From: Gammaproteobacteria bacterium | GTDB lineage: Bacteria > Pseudomonadota > Gammaproteobacteria > Pseudomonadales > Pseudohongiellaceae | Direction: 5' to 3' | Length of the DNA stretch: 7,178 bases | NCBI GenBank assembly: GCA_002714195.1 | Contig: PAWK01000001.1 | Coordinates: forward strand, 6,315 to 13,492 | Part shown: positions 1 through 7,076 of the stretch, piece after piece | Position numbering within the stretch: position 1 is the first letter of the stretch | How the letters are laid out: each line of letters begins with the position of its first letter | Notes under the pieces: model-generated | Told to the model about the DNA's origin: nothing | Databases searched by the model: none | What the model saw: only the letters and a program-made list of their open reading frames with translations | Program-made: the position numbers and the translations under genes

Positions 1-366
1 TTGATAATAAACGGTTGCTGACTCTAGATCGTCCATCGCTTGGACGTCACTCCAATCCGCGAATCGACCAATGTTATTCACATCCCTAATTATTCTGAAA
101 TCTACAGACATCTCTTGGAGCAATTCGTGGAGATACTCCATAACAAACAGAGACTCTGTGACATCGGGTATATCCTCACAAAACTCTTCGCTTTCCCGCG
201 TTTCGGGTTGGAAGACTGTGAAGTGGGCTTGCATAAAATCCACGGTAATAACACATTGATCTTCTTGAAAGGCCACCCCACCATGGCTCAAAACATGACT
301 ATTAAGCATACTTGCAATAATAGCGAACGCCATATGTATGAACTTGATTTTAGAAACGAACCTCAT
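1..366 (-). CDS. Putatively secreted protein of unknown function (C-terminus beyond the window)
   Basis: An open frame of 122 codons starts with ATG at 366 and runs without a stop off the left edge, so the C-terminus is missing. The N-terminus looks like a signal peptide: basic start (MRFVSKIKF), hydrophobic stretch at about residues 9-20 (MAFAIIASML around it), then a likely cleavage near VLS|HGG at residues 24-29. The mature part is acidic and soluble-looking, with QAHFTVFQPET, EEFCEDIPDV and DFRIIRDV among its recognisable stretches, and cysteines at residues 38 and 63. I recall similar conserved hypothetical proteins in marine and hydrocarbon-oxidising bacteria but cannot name a domain or function. 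It begins 21 bases after the dehydrogenase stop on the same strand, so it is probably the second gene of that operon. No strong Shine-Dalgarno sequence precedes the ATG; Met12 is an alternative start that would shorten the signal peptide. Being a gene is well supported; its role is unknown. Confidence 0.8.
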   Translation of the reverse strand, partial: MRFVSKIKFIHMAFAIIASMLNSHVLSHGGVAFQEDQCVITVDFMQAHFTVFQPETRESEEFCEDIPDVTESLFVMEYLHELLQEMSVDFRIIRDVNNIGRFADWSDVQAMDDLESATVYYQ

Positions 367-387
367 ATGACTGAAACGCTTAGACCC

Positions 388-1080
388 TTACCAAGGGATC
401 ACATTACCATCATAATTGAAGAACGCCCCCGAAGATTCCACGTTCAGATTCCGTATAACCTGAACCATACCTGCAACGCTAGTCTTGGTGTCGATCAAGC
501 CGTTTGGCCCGCCCATATCCGTTCGGACCCAACCAGGATGGAGGACTGCAACAGCCATTTTCTCCGATTCCAGATCAACAGATATACTCTTGACCACGGC
601 GTTCAGAGCCGCTTTAGAACTGCGATATACGTAGGACCCTCCTCCTCGATTATCTTCTATAGAACCCATTTTTGATGTTACGTAAACCAATTTCTTCAAC
701 TCCCCACGGCGCAAATTTTCAATTAAAAGCTGAGTTAAAAAGAGCGGAGCTAACGCGTTTATCCGAAGCACAGAGAGCCAATCTGCCTCATCCACCTTGC
801 CGAAGACTGAATCTCGGGGGCCATAAATACCGGCGTTATTGATAAAGACATCTATCGGCTGATCACCCAACCCTTGGCCAAATTCTTCCATCGAACTATC
901 GAATGCGACATCTAATTTAAATATCTCTAAGTTAGATTCATCTCTGCAAAGACTAATTAATTGATCAGAGTTCTTTTCATTCCTATAGGTAGCTATAACC
1001 TGTTCACCCATAGCCAAATATTGTTGAACAAATTCGAACCCAATACCTCGGTTTGCCCCCGTTACTAAAATCGTCGACAT
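388..1080 (-). CDS. C-factor-like short-chain dehydrogenase/reductase (SDR)
   Basis: A complete 230-residue classical SDR, a cytosolic NAD(P)-dependent oxidoreductase with a Rossmann fold. Seen directly: the cofactor-binding motif TGANRGIG at residues 7-14, the NNAG motif at 81-84, the Tyr-x-x-x-Lys pair as Y152 and K156 (YRSSK), a probable catalytic serine S136 in the segment TSKMGS, and the post-catalytic HPGWVRTDMGG at 181-191. The stretch between Ser and Tyr is about three residues longer than in typical SDRs, a feature of the C-factor (CsgA-like) branch, as is the C-terminal YDGNVIPW ending in Trp. Length is normal for the family, so the gene appears intact. GGAG at 1086-1089 (minus strand) sits at a normal distance before the ATG, which supports this start. 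The substrate cannot be predicted; proteins of this branch are usually of unknown specificity. It is transcribed divergently from the receptor gene and probably together with the unknown gene downstream. Confidence 0.95.
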   Translation of the reverse strand: MSTILVTGANRGIGFEFVQQYLAMGEQVIATYRNEKNSDQLISLCRDESNLEIFKLDVAFDSSMEEFGQGLGDQPIDVFINNAGIYGPRDSVFGKVDEADWLSVLRINALAPLFLTQLLIENLRRGELKKLVYVTSKMGSIEDNRGGGSYVYRSSKAALNAVVKSISVDLESEKMAVAVLHPGWVRTDMGGPNGLIDTKTSVAGMVQVIRNLNVESSGAFFNYDGNVIPW

Positions 1081-1120
1081 ATAATCTCCACTCTTACCTG
1101 TTTATTACGGAACTCAGGAT

Positions 1121-1149
1121 AATGTAACGATCAATCAGGCCTAGGTCAA
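1121..1149 (-). promoter_or_regulatory. Sigma-70-type promoter for the SDR operon
   Basis: On the minus strand TTGACC (1149-1144) matches five of six bases of the -35 consensus. It is followed after exactly 17 bases by TACATT (1126-1121), four of six for the -10. Transcription would start near 1114 and leave a leader of about 34 bases containing the GGAG ribosome binding site. Predicted from sequence only. Confidence 0.55.
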
Positions 1150-1231
1150 AGTTAAGGTAAATTCGACGCATTAAGGAAGGTGCGAGAACCCAGTACCGCT
1201 GTGCTTTCACCCTTTTTAAACACCGAACTTT

Positions 1232-1240
1232 TGCTATACT
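1232..1240 (+). promoter_or_regulatory. Extended -10 promoter for the TonB-dependent receptor
   Basis: TGCTATACT is a good extended -10 element: TG, one base, then TATACT, five of six to consensus. There is no convincing -35 at 16-18 bases upstream, only a T-rich run near 1213-1217, which fits the extended -10 class. Transcription would start near 1247 and give a leader of roughly 37 bases. I see no recognisable Fur box or other named operator beside it, so iron control is not supported. Confidence 0.5.
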
Positions 1241-1283
1241 CCACTTCCGAAAATTTAGGTTTGAAAACACAGTTGCGAAAAAG

Positions 1284-3749
1284 ATGCAGAAATTCAAAAA
1301 GAAAATCATACTTATGCTATTTCTATATGTTTTTTCAATATGCTCCCATGCGCAGCGCCTGGAGGAAATAACGGTCACTGGGGTTGTTCCAGCTGGGTCC
1401 AGCATAGATACAACAAAGCTAGCCTATCCAATACAAACAGCGAATGCTGCAGACTTAGATAATGCCTCAATACTAAGTGTGGCAGATTTCTTACGTCAGA
1501 ATTTCTCTAGCGTCTCGGTAAATGATGCCCAGAACAACCCTATGCAGCCGGATATCCAATATCGCGGATTCACAGCCTCACCACTTTTAGGATTGGCACA
1601 AGGTCTTGCCGTCTATCAGAATGGTGCTCGCATTAATGAGCCGTTAGGAGACACGGTAAATTGGGACCTACTGCCTCAGTCTGCGATCGAGAGCTTGACT
1701 CTAGGCGGGGGTACAAACCCTCTCTATGGCTTGAATAGTCTAGGCGGAGCACTAGTCATAGATATGAAGAATGGCTTTAGCTTTGAGGGCGCAAATTTGG
1801 AAGTAAGCGCGGGATCATTTGGCAGGACAGTTTCAAACTTTGAAATCGGCGGTAACAATGGACAATTCGCTTTCTATGCGAACGTCGAATACTTTGACGA
1901 AGATGGCTGGCGTGACTATTCAAATTCAGACGCAATCAATTTCTATGGCAGCATTGGTTGGCGCCAGGAGGACACTGAAATAAATTTAAATTTCCAACAC
2001 GGAGAGTCGGAGTTAACAGGGAATGGTGCATCTCCGGTTGAACTACTAGATCTGCGTCGAGAGGCCATTTTTACAGGGCCAGATATCACTGAAAACGATA
2101 TGGATATGCTTAGTATGGACTTTTCCCATGAGTATAATTCCAAGATAAGTTTTAGCGGCAACATTTTTTACAGAGAGAACTCCACTGACGCTTTTAATGG
2201 AGATGGCTCCGAATTCGGCATTTGTTCATTTAACGGTACAGAGTCTTTAATTGAGGGACTCGAAGACGATGATTTAGAGGAAATCGGCTTAGACGATGAT
2301 GATGTCTGTGACTCTCAGTTTGGCAGCAACAATCTTCTGGAGAGCTTCTTAAATAGCACAGCACAGGCCCTTAATTCGGATGACACATTTAATATAGAAC
2401 TTTTTGATGAAGATGAGCTCTCTGGAACTGGCATCCTCTCTGGTGACGCAATCAATAATCTGAGTAACCGCACACAAGAAAGCACAGGAGCGGATTTCCA
2501 ATTTACAGTAGTTGATGAGTTTTTAGGGCTTGCTAATCAGTTAGTAGTTGGCGGTTCATACTTTAATGGTGAATCAAAGTTTAATTCGGTTCTTGAACTT
2601 GCAAATATCAATCCATTGACCCGGCTTACAGCGTCTCTTGGAACGGGTACTTTTGTTGATGAGGCAGCCACTTTAATCTCTACCCAAACGGAATCGTTCA
2701 GTATTTATTTCTCAAATATTTTAGACTTAACCGAATCAATTTCGCTCACAGCGTCAGCGCGAGCTAATAAAACTGAAGTTGATTTGAGGGATAAATCCGG
2801 AGAACGGCCTGAGCTAAATGGAAATCACACATTTTCCCGAGTAAACCCATCCTTGGGTCTTACATGGCAAGTCAGCCAAGATCACAATTTCTATGCTTCA
2901 TACTCCGAGTCTTCGAGGGCACCAACACCCATCGAGCTTGCGTGTAACGAAGGTGTTTTTGATCTAGCAGTTCAGTATGCAATAGCGGAGGGGGATGACC
3001 CGGAAGATGTTGATTTTGAGTGCAGGCTACCAAATGCATTTCTTGCTGATCCCCCTTTAGACGATGTGGTCGCAAAGAGTTTCGAGTTGGGTAGCAGAGG
3101 TCAACTTAAGAATCTGAGATACTCTCTCAGCGCCTTTCATACTACAAATCACGACGATATATTATTTCAAACAACTGGCCGGTCTACTGGACTATTCGCC
3201 AACGTCGATAAGACACTGCGGAAAGGATTTGAAGGGTCCATTAGCAGTGAAATTCAACGCTTCAATTGGATGCTATCGTACAGCAATATCAATGCTAGCT
3301 TTGAAGATAGTTTTAATGCACTAAGCCCCAACCATGACTTTGCCGATGATGATGGTGAAATACAAGTTCGAAGCGGCGATAAAATCCCAGGAATTCCTGA
3401 GCATCAATTCAAATTTTTGGGCAACTACGAGATCAGAGACGGTTTGCATGTTGGTTTTGACATCGCGCGAAATAGTAGCCAGATTTTAAGGGGCGATGAA
3501 TCGAACCAAATGGGTGAAATTGACGGGTACACAGTGGCTAATTTACGCCTCCGCTATGCAATTAGTGAAAGCCTAGAGATATTCGCAACTGTTCAAAACC
3601 TTTTCGATAAAGAGTTCGAGACTTTCGGCCTACTAGGGGAGGAGCCCAACGAACTCGAAGTCCCAATTATTGAAGACCTCGAGACGCCCATCTTCTTGGG
3701 AGCTGCTGCTCCCCGAGCGGGCTTCATCGGCATCAGCTACAGTTTTTGA
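1284..3749 (+). CDS. TonB-dependent outer-membrane receptor, substrate unknown
   Basis: A full-length 821-residue TonB-dependent receptor, which would import a scarce or bulky ligand across the outer membrane using energy relayed by TonB-ExbB-ExbD. Residues 1-23 form a signal peptide: MQKFKKK, hydrophobic core, likely cut at SHA|QR. A TonB box-like EEITVTG lies at 27-33. The plug domain covers about 45-165, with QYRGFTASPLLG and YQNGARINEPLGDTVNWDL as recognisable stretches. The beta-barrel follows, with the late motif NLFDKEFETFG at 772-782 and the C-terminal APRAGFIGISYSF ending in Phe, the usual barrel assembly signal. Two probable extracellular loops are unusual: an Asp/Glu-rich one bracketed by C314 and C342, and a second bracketed by C554 and C580. 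The ligand is not predictable; nearby genes argue for an organic compound but metal complexes remain possible. The ATG at 1284 is preferred over Met11 because it supplies the basic n-region, although its ribosome binding site is weak. The aminotransferase gene follows after 19 bases. Confidence 0.95.
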   Translation: MQKFKKKIILMLFLYVFSICSHAQRLEEITVTGVVPAGSSIDTTKLAYPIQTANAADLDNASILSVADFLRQNFSSVSVNDAQNNPMQPDIQYRGFTASPLLGLAQGLAVYQNGARINEPLGDTVNWDLLPQSAIESLTLGGGTNPLYGLNSLGGALVIDMKNGFSFEGANLEVSAGSFGRTVSNFEIGGNNGQFAFYANVEYFDEDGWRDYSNSDAINFYGSIGWRQEDTEINLNFQHGESELTGNGASPVELLDLRREAIFTGPDITENDMDMLSMDFSHEYNSKISFSGNIFYRENSTDAFNGDGSEFGICSFNGTESLIEGLEDDDLEEIGLDDDDVCDSQFGSNNLLESFLNSTAQALNSDDTFNIELFDEDELSGTGILSGDAINNLSNRTQESTGADFQFTVVDEFLGLANQLVVGGSYFNGESKFNSVLELANINPLTRLTASLGTGTFVDEAATLISTQTESFSIYFSNILDLTESISLTASARANKTEVDLRDKSGERPELNGNHTFSRVNPSLGLTWQVSQDHNFYASYSESSRAPTPIELACNEGVFDLAVQYAIAEGDDPEDVDFECRLPNAFLADPPLDDVVAKSFELGSRGQLKNLRYSLSAFHTTNHDDILFQTTGRSTGLFANVDKTLRKGFEGSISSEIQRFNWMLSYSNINASFEDSFNALSPNHDFADDDGEIQVRSGDKIPGIPEHQFKFLGNYEIRDGLHVGFDIARNSSQILRGDESNQMGEIDGYTVANLRLRYAISESLEIFATVQNLFDKEFETFGLLGEEPNELEVPIIEDLETPIFLGAAAPRAGFIGISYSF

Positions 3750-3756
3750 AGTCAAC

Positions 3757-3762
3757 AAAGGA
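3757..3762 (+). promoter_or_regulatory. Ribosome binding site deciding the aminotransferase TTG start
   Basis: AAAGGA lies 6 bases before the TTG at 3769-3771 and just after the receptor stop codon at 3747-3749. It is the only good Shine-Dalgarno sequence near the beginning of the aminotransferase frame and therefore supports TTG as the start. Confidence 0.65.
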
Positions 3763-3768
3763 ACTATT

Positions 3769-4962
3769 TTGAAACTCGCAAAACAATTAGATCATTTAGG
3801 AACCGAAACCGCCTTCGCGGTATCTGCCGCGGCTGCTGCATGGGGAGCAAAGGGAAACAAAATCTATCCCTTCCATTTGGGGGACATTAATCTACCAACC
3901 CCTGCGAATATTGTGGAAGCTATGCAGAAAGCGATTGGTGATGGTTACACCGGCTATTGCCCTGGCGCCGGAATACCAGAGTTGCGCGATGCACTCGCCA
4001 GGGATATCGGCACAAAAAGAGGTCTCCAATATAGCGCTGAAAATGTTTCTGTACAGCCAGGAGGAAAACCGGTCATTGGCAAATTCCTCGCGACTGTTAT
4101 GAATCCGGGCGACGAAGTGTTGTATCCAAACCCTGGGTATCCTATCTATGAATCCCAAATCGAATACCAAGGTGGAATAGCGATTCCATATGGTTACATA
4201 GAGACGGAAACCGGTTTTAATCTTGATCTCGAAGCAATCAAAAACTCTATCGCTCCAACAACCAAAGCAATCATCTACAACAATTTTCAAAACCCTAATA
4301 GCGCAGAGTCATCCGATAAAGAGATGGAAGAATTAGCTGAACTATGCATAAAGCACGATCTGTGGGTTCTAAGTGACGAAGCTTATTTTGAGATACAATA
4401 CAGTGGTAAGCCTCGTTCTATTGTAAGCCTGCCAGGCATGAAGGAGAGGACAGTAATTCTCTACACGTGCTCAAAGCGATTCGCAATGACAGGTTGGCGA
4501 TTAGGTGCGGCAGTGGGGCCCAAAAACGCAATCGATATAATTAGTAAATTCAATACCAATATCGAATCGTGCACTACGCATTTTATCCAGCGCGGCATGA
4601 TCGAAGCCCTAGAGGGAAGCACTGCAGGTCCAGACGAAATTCTAGCCGAACTGCGCAAACGTCGGGACGCTGCCGTAGATGGCCTTAATGCCATCGAAGG
4701 CATTTCAGTAACTGCACCTAATAGCACTTTTTATTTGTTTCCAAACGTTAGTTCAGTCATGCAACGGAAGAGTATCAGCGACGTAAATATCTTGATGGAG
4801 CAAGCACTCACTGAAACTAGTGTCTCATTCTGCACTCGCAAACATTTCGGCAGGACAGTTGAAAACGAAATGGGTGATTACTTAAGATTTGCTTACTCGG
4901 GTATTGATGTTGGAGACATAAATGAAGGCATGAAGAAATTGAAATTGTTCTTTGAAAGCTAG
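3769..4962 (+). CDS. Class I PLP-dependent aminotransferase (aspartate aminotransferase fold type I)
   Basis: A cytosolic enzyme that transfers an amino group between an amino acid and a 2-oxo acid through pyridoxal phosphate. From the TTG start it has 397 residues, normal for the family. Visible residues: the PLP Schiff-base lysine K236 in SKRFAMTGWRLG, the phosphate-contacting R244 in the same motif, the PLP-binding D203 and Y206 in SDEAY, N175 in QNPNS, and the substrate carboxylate arginine R373 in YLRFAYSG. The N-terminal GYTGYCPGAGIPELRDAL is also typical. The usual NPTG is here NPNS, a notable change next to the cofactor. The frame is open back to an ATG at 3670, but that adds 33 residues read out of frame inside the receptor gene that do not resemble this family; TTG with AAAGGA gives the expected N-terminus. 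The amino acid specificity is not predictable. It is probably co-transcribed with the receptor 19 bases upstream, suggesting that the two serve one pathway. Confidence 0.92.
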   Translation: MKLAKQLDHLGTETAFAVSAAAAAWGAKGNKIYPFHLGDINLPTPANIVEAMQKAIGDGYTGYCPGAGIPELRDALARDIGTKRGLQYSAENVSVQPGGKPVIGKFLATVMNPGDEVLYPNPGYPIYESQIEYQGGIAIPYGYIETETGFNLDLEAIKNSIAPTTKAIIYNNFQNPNSAESSDKEMEELAELCIKHDLWVLSDEAYFEIQYSGKPRSIVSLPGMKERTVILYTCSKRFAMTGWRLGAAVGPKNAIDIISKFNTNIESCTTHFIQRGMIEALEGSTAGPDEILAELRKRRDAAVDGLNAIEGISVTAPNSTFYLFPNVSSVMQRKSISDVNILMEQALTETSVSFCTRKHFGRTVENEMGDYLRFAYSGIDVGDINEGMKKLKLFFES

Positions 4963-5010
4963 TTGCTCTTTTATTCTGCAGTGGTAAATGTCGGATCTGA
5001 AACCTTTACC

Positions 5011-5811
5011 TTAAGAACCCAAAAACTTTGGTCTGCGTTTTTCCAAGAAGGCTTTTCTACCCTCTTGATAATCTTCACTCAAAAAGCAATTGTTAACCAT
5101 CTCGTCTATGTAAGTTGGATTTTCCTGACCTGGATCCTTAACCACCTCTCCAACGGTAGCTTTGACTGCCCTAATAGTTAAAGGTGCATTAGCAACAATT
5201 CTATCTGCATACTCAAGCACAGTTCTCTCCAGCGTCTCAACGCTAACCACAAAGTTTATTAACCCTATTCTAAGTGCCTCACTTTCGTCCAAGAAACGTG
5301 CAGTAAAAAGTATGTCCTTAGCGCTGGAAGGTCCCACGATAGACTCCAAGGTTTTTACCGCCTGATAACCATAACCAAGGCCTAACTTGGCGGCTGGAAT
5401 CCCAAATTTCGAATTTTCAGATGCAATGCGAATATCAGTATTTAACGCAATTGCCAGTCCGCCCCCGATACAGAAACCTCGAATCATTGCCACGACCGGT
5501 CTAGAAAAATTCGCTAGTTTTTCTAAAGCATCATCAAACGCTGCCTCATATGCGTCGCGGTCTTTTTGATTCGAGCGTTTCTCCTCAAATTCTGAAATGT
5601 CAGCGCCGGAAACAAAAGCTACATCTCCTGCACCTTTTAGTATTAACACTCTTACCGAGCGTTCTTCCTCTAGTTTTGCCAAGATTTCGCCAAGGCCCTG
5701 CCACATCTCGAGCGACATCGCATTGCGCTTCTCTGGCGCATTGAAAGTTATCCATGCGATACCATCTCTTACTTCAGCTAACATTTTTGGTGTTGGCGAT
5801 TCAATTATCAT
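5011..5811 (-). CDS. Crotonase-fold enzyme (enoyl-CoA hydratase/isomerase family) lacking both hydratase glutamates
   Basis: A complete 266-residue crotonase-superfamily protein, acting in the cytosol on a CoA thioester. The N-terminal ITFNAPEKRNAM (21-32), the oxyanion-hole segment FVSGADISEF (66-75) and the second oxyanion segment with GGG at 116-118 are all present, so CoA binding and enolate stabilisation look intact. The two acid/base glutamates of true hydratases (rat Glu144 and Glu164) align with A120 in GGGLAIAL and A140 in FGIPAAKLG. Y147 in LGLGYGY lies where methylmalonyl-CoA decarboxylase has its active-site tyrosine, but the histidine of that enzyme is absent. Isomerase, decarboxylase, hydrolase or lyase activity is therefore as likely as hydration. 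GGGTGA (5821-5816) stands 4 bases before the ATG and supports the start. It follows the CoA-transferase by 20 bases and should share its transcript. The C-terminal EGRKAFLEKRRPKF is typical of the family. Confidence 0.9.
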   Translation of the reverse strand: MIIESPTPKMLAEVRDGIAWITFNAPEKRNAMSLEMWQGLGEILAKLEEERSVRVLILKGAGDVAFVSGADISEFEEKRSNQKDRDAYEAAFDDALEKLANFSRPVVAMIRGFCIGGGLAIALNTDIRIASENSKFGIPAAKLGLGYGYQAVKTLESIVGPSSAKDILFTARFLDESEALRIGLINFVVSVETLERTVLEYADRIVANAPLTIRAVKATVGEVVKDPGQENPTYIDEMVNNCFLSEDYQEGRKAFLEKRRPKFLGS

Positions 5812-5831
5812 TTTTTCACCCAGTAGTTGAT

Positions 5832-7043
5832 CTAGTTCGTTACATGAATTTTTATAACACCATTCGATTTCAACTTTTCTATGGCGTCTTCACTATAGTT
5901 CAATTCTCTAAGAATTTCGTTGGAATCAGCGCCAAGCTCTGGTCCCGCCCTTTCAAAAAGCCGCTCTTGCCTGACATTGGACATAGTAATGGGTGACCTC
6001 AGAAGGGGCAGCTCTCCCAACTCTGGATGTTTTGCCTCTTTTGTCATCTTAAGAAACTTTACGTGATGATCATCAAAAGCCTCCCCTATATTATTTATCG
6101 GACCGCAGGGAATACCGACAGAGTTCATCTTTTCGACCAACTCCGTTGAGGAAAATTCTGAGGTAATACTGTTCACCTCTTCCCATAATACTTTCCGATT
6201 TTTTAACCTGCCTTCAACAGTAGAATAATCCTGTTTACTCGCTAAAGTATCAGCCCCAGCGACCTCACAAAAGGCTCTCCACATTTTATCCGTGCTAGCT
6301 GCCAGATTAACTTGTCCGTCTTTAGTGTAGAAAACGCCCATCGGAGAGAGCGTTGGATGATTATTACCTTCCTGCTTTGGTATTTCACCATTCATTGTGT
6401 AGCGTGCTGCCTGGAAGTCCAGCTTGCAAAGCATAGATTCTAATAGCGATGTATGAACCCATTGGCCCTCTCCGGTTTTTTCTCTATGCAATAACGCTAG
6501 CAGTATTCCTTGACCTAAAAACATTCCTGCAGAAGTATCGCTAACCGCTATACCCACTCGCATTGGTCCACCCTCAGGGTCACCAGTAATCTTCATCAAA
6601 CCACTCATCCCCTGAATCACTTGATCAACTGCTGGACGCTGTGCGTAGGGCCCCTCCTGCCCAAAACCCGAAATGCTTGCATAGATTATTGAAGGATTGT
6701 TTTTTTTACATGACGCATAATCGATACCTAATCGATTTTTTACATCAACACGAAAATTTTCCACTATCACATCGGCTTTTTTTGCCAGATCCATAAATAC
6801 TTTCAGACCTTGTTCAGTTTTGAGATTTAAGCAGAGGCTTCTTTTATTTCGATGAAGGTTTTGAGAATCAGGACCTTGTCGGCTTCCTGCAATGTCGCCC
6901 TCAACCGGGGCTTCTATACGGATTACGTCGGCCCCCCAATCTGATAGCAGGCGAACCGCTGTCGGGCCAGCCCTGGCAATAGTTAGATCAAGGACCATGT
7001 AGTCAGAAAGCGGGAGTGCTTTTTCTGTTGTCTTCTTATTCAC
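5832..7043 (-). CDS. Family III (CaiB/BaiF) CoA-transferase
   Basis: A complete 403-residue CaiB/BaiF protein. This family moves CoA from one acyl-CoA to another organic acid through an aspartyl-CoA intermediate; some members are acyl-CoA racemases. Seen directly: YMVLDLTIARAGP (15-27), LLSDWGADVIRIEAP (32-46), the CoA-contacting region NKRSLCLNLK (66-75), ENFR (95-98), ISGFGQEGPYAQRPAVD (124-140), the catalytic aspartate D169 in AVSDTSAGMF, and TGEGQWVHTSLLESM (190-204). Length matches the family and no frameshift is seen. The start is a GTG at 7043 with no clear Shine-Dalgarno sequence. The next Met is residue 16, inside the conserved first strand, so a later start is unlikely. The acyl substrate cannot be deduced. 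The gene lies between an unidentified protein 33 bases upstream and the crotonase 20 bases downstream, so the enzyme probably supplies the CoA thioester used by the latter. Confidence 0.93.
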   Translation of the reverse strand: MNKKTTEKALPLSDYMVLDLTIARAGPTAVRLLSDWGADVIRIEAPVEGDIAGSRQGPDSQNLHRNKRSLCLNLKTEQGLKVFMDLAKKADVIVENFRVDVKNRLGIDYASCKKNNPSIIYASISGFGQEGPYAQRPAVDQVIQGMSGLMKITGDPEGGPMRVGIAVSDTSAGMFLGQGILLALLHREKTGEGQWVHTSLLESMLCKLDFQAARYTMNGEIPKQEGNNHPTLSPMGVFYTKDGQVNLAASTDKMWRAFCEVAGADTLASKQDYSTVEGRLKNRKVLWEEVNSITSEFSSTELVEKMNSVGIPCGPINNIGEAFDDHHVKFLKMTKEAKHPELGELPLLRSPITMSNVRQERLFERAGPELGADSNEILRELNYSEDAIEKLKSNGVIKIHVTN

Positions 7044-7076
7044 GTTCTGATTTGCAACGATTATCCATTTTTAAAT

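Noticed and set aside
40..675. A 211-codon plus-strand open frame at the left edge
   Set aside because: It runs antisense across two minus-strand genes, one with clear SDR motifs and the other with a signal peptide. Its translation shows no recognisable domain and it has no ribosome binding site.
1081..1283. Fur box controlling the receptor
   Set aside because: I looked for a GATAATGATAATCATTATC-like sequence in the intergenic region and found only an isolated GATAAT at 1118-1123, with no dyad.
1094..1405. A 103-codon minus-strand open frame across the divergent intergenic region
   Set aside because: It overlaps the receptor signal peptide region and both predicted promoters, and its translation has no family likeness.
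3892..4290. A 132-codon minus-strand open frame
   Set aside because: It lies antisense inside the aminotransferase, whose motifs are clear. The translated product looks like a shadow reading with no domain.
4983..5010. Inverted repeat GGTAAA / TTTACC between the convergent genes as a terminator
   Set aside because: The stem is only 6 bp, AT-rich, with a 16-base loop and no T-run on either strand. It is too weak to call an intrinsic terminator.
5011..7043. Carnitine pathway genes caiB and caiD
   Set aside because: The CoA-transferase family fits, but the crotonase lacks the glutamates kept in CaiD and no other cai gene is in view. Gene symbols were therefore withheld.
7036..7068. A ten-codon upstream frame (MDNRCKSERE) whose end overlaps the CoA-transferase GTG
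   Set aside because: It could be a coupled leader peptide, but its ATG has no Shine-Dalgarno sequence and there is no attenuator-like structure. A frame this short is expected by chance.
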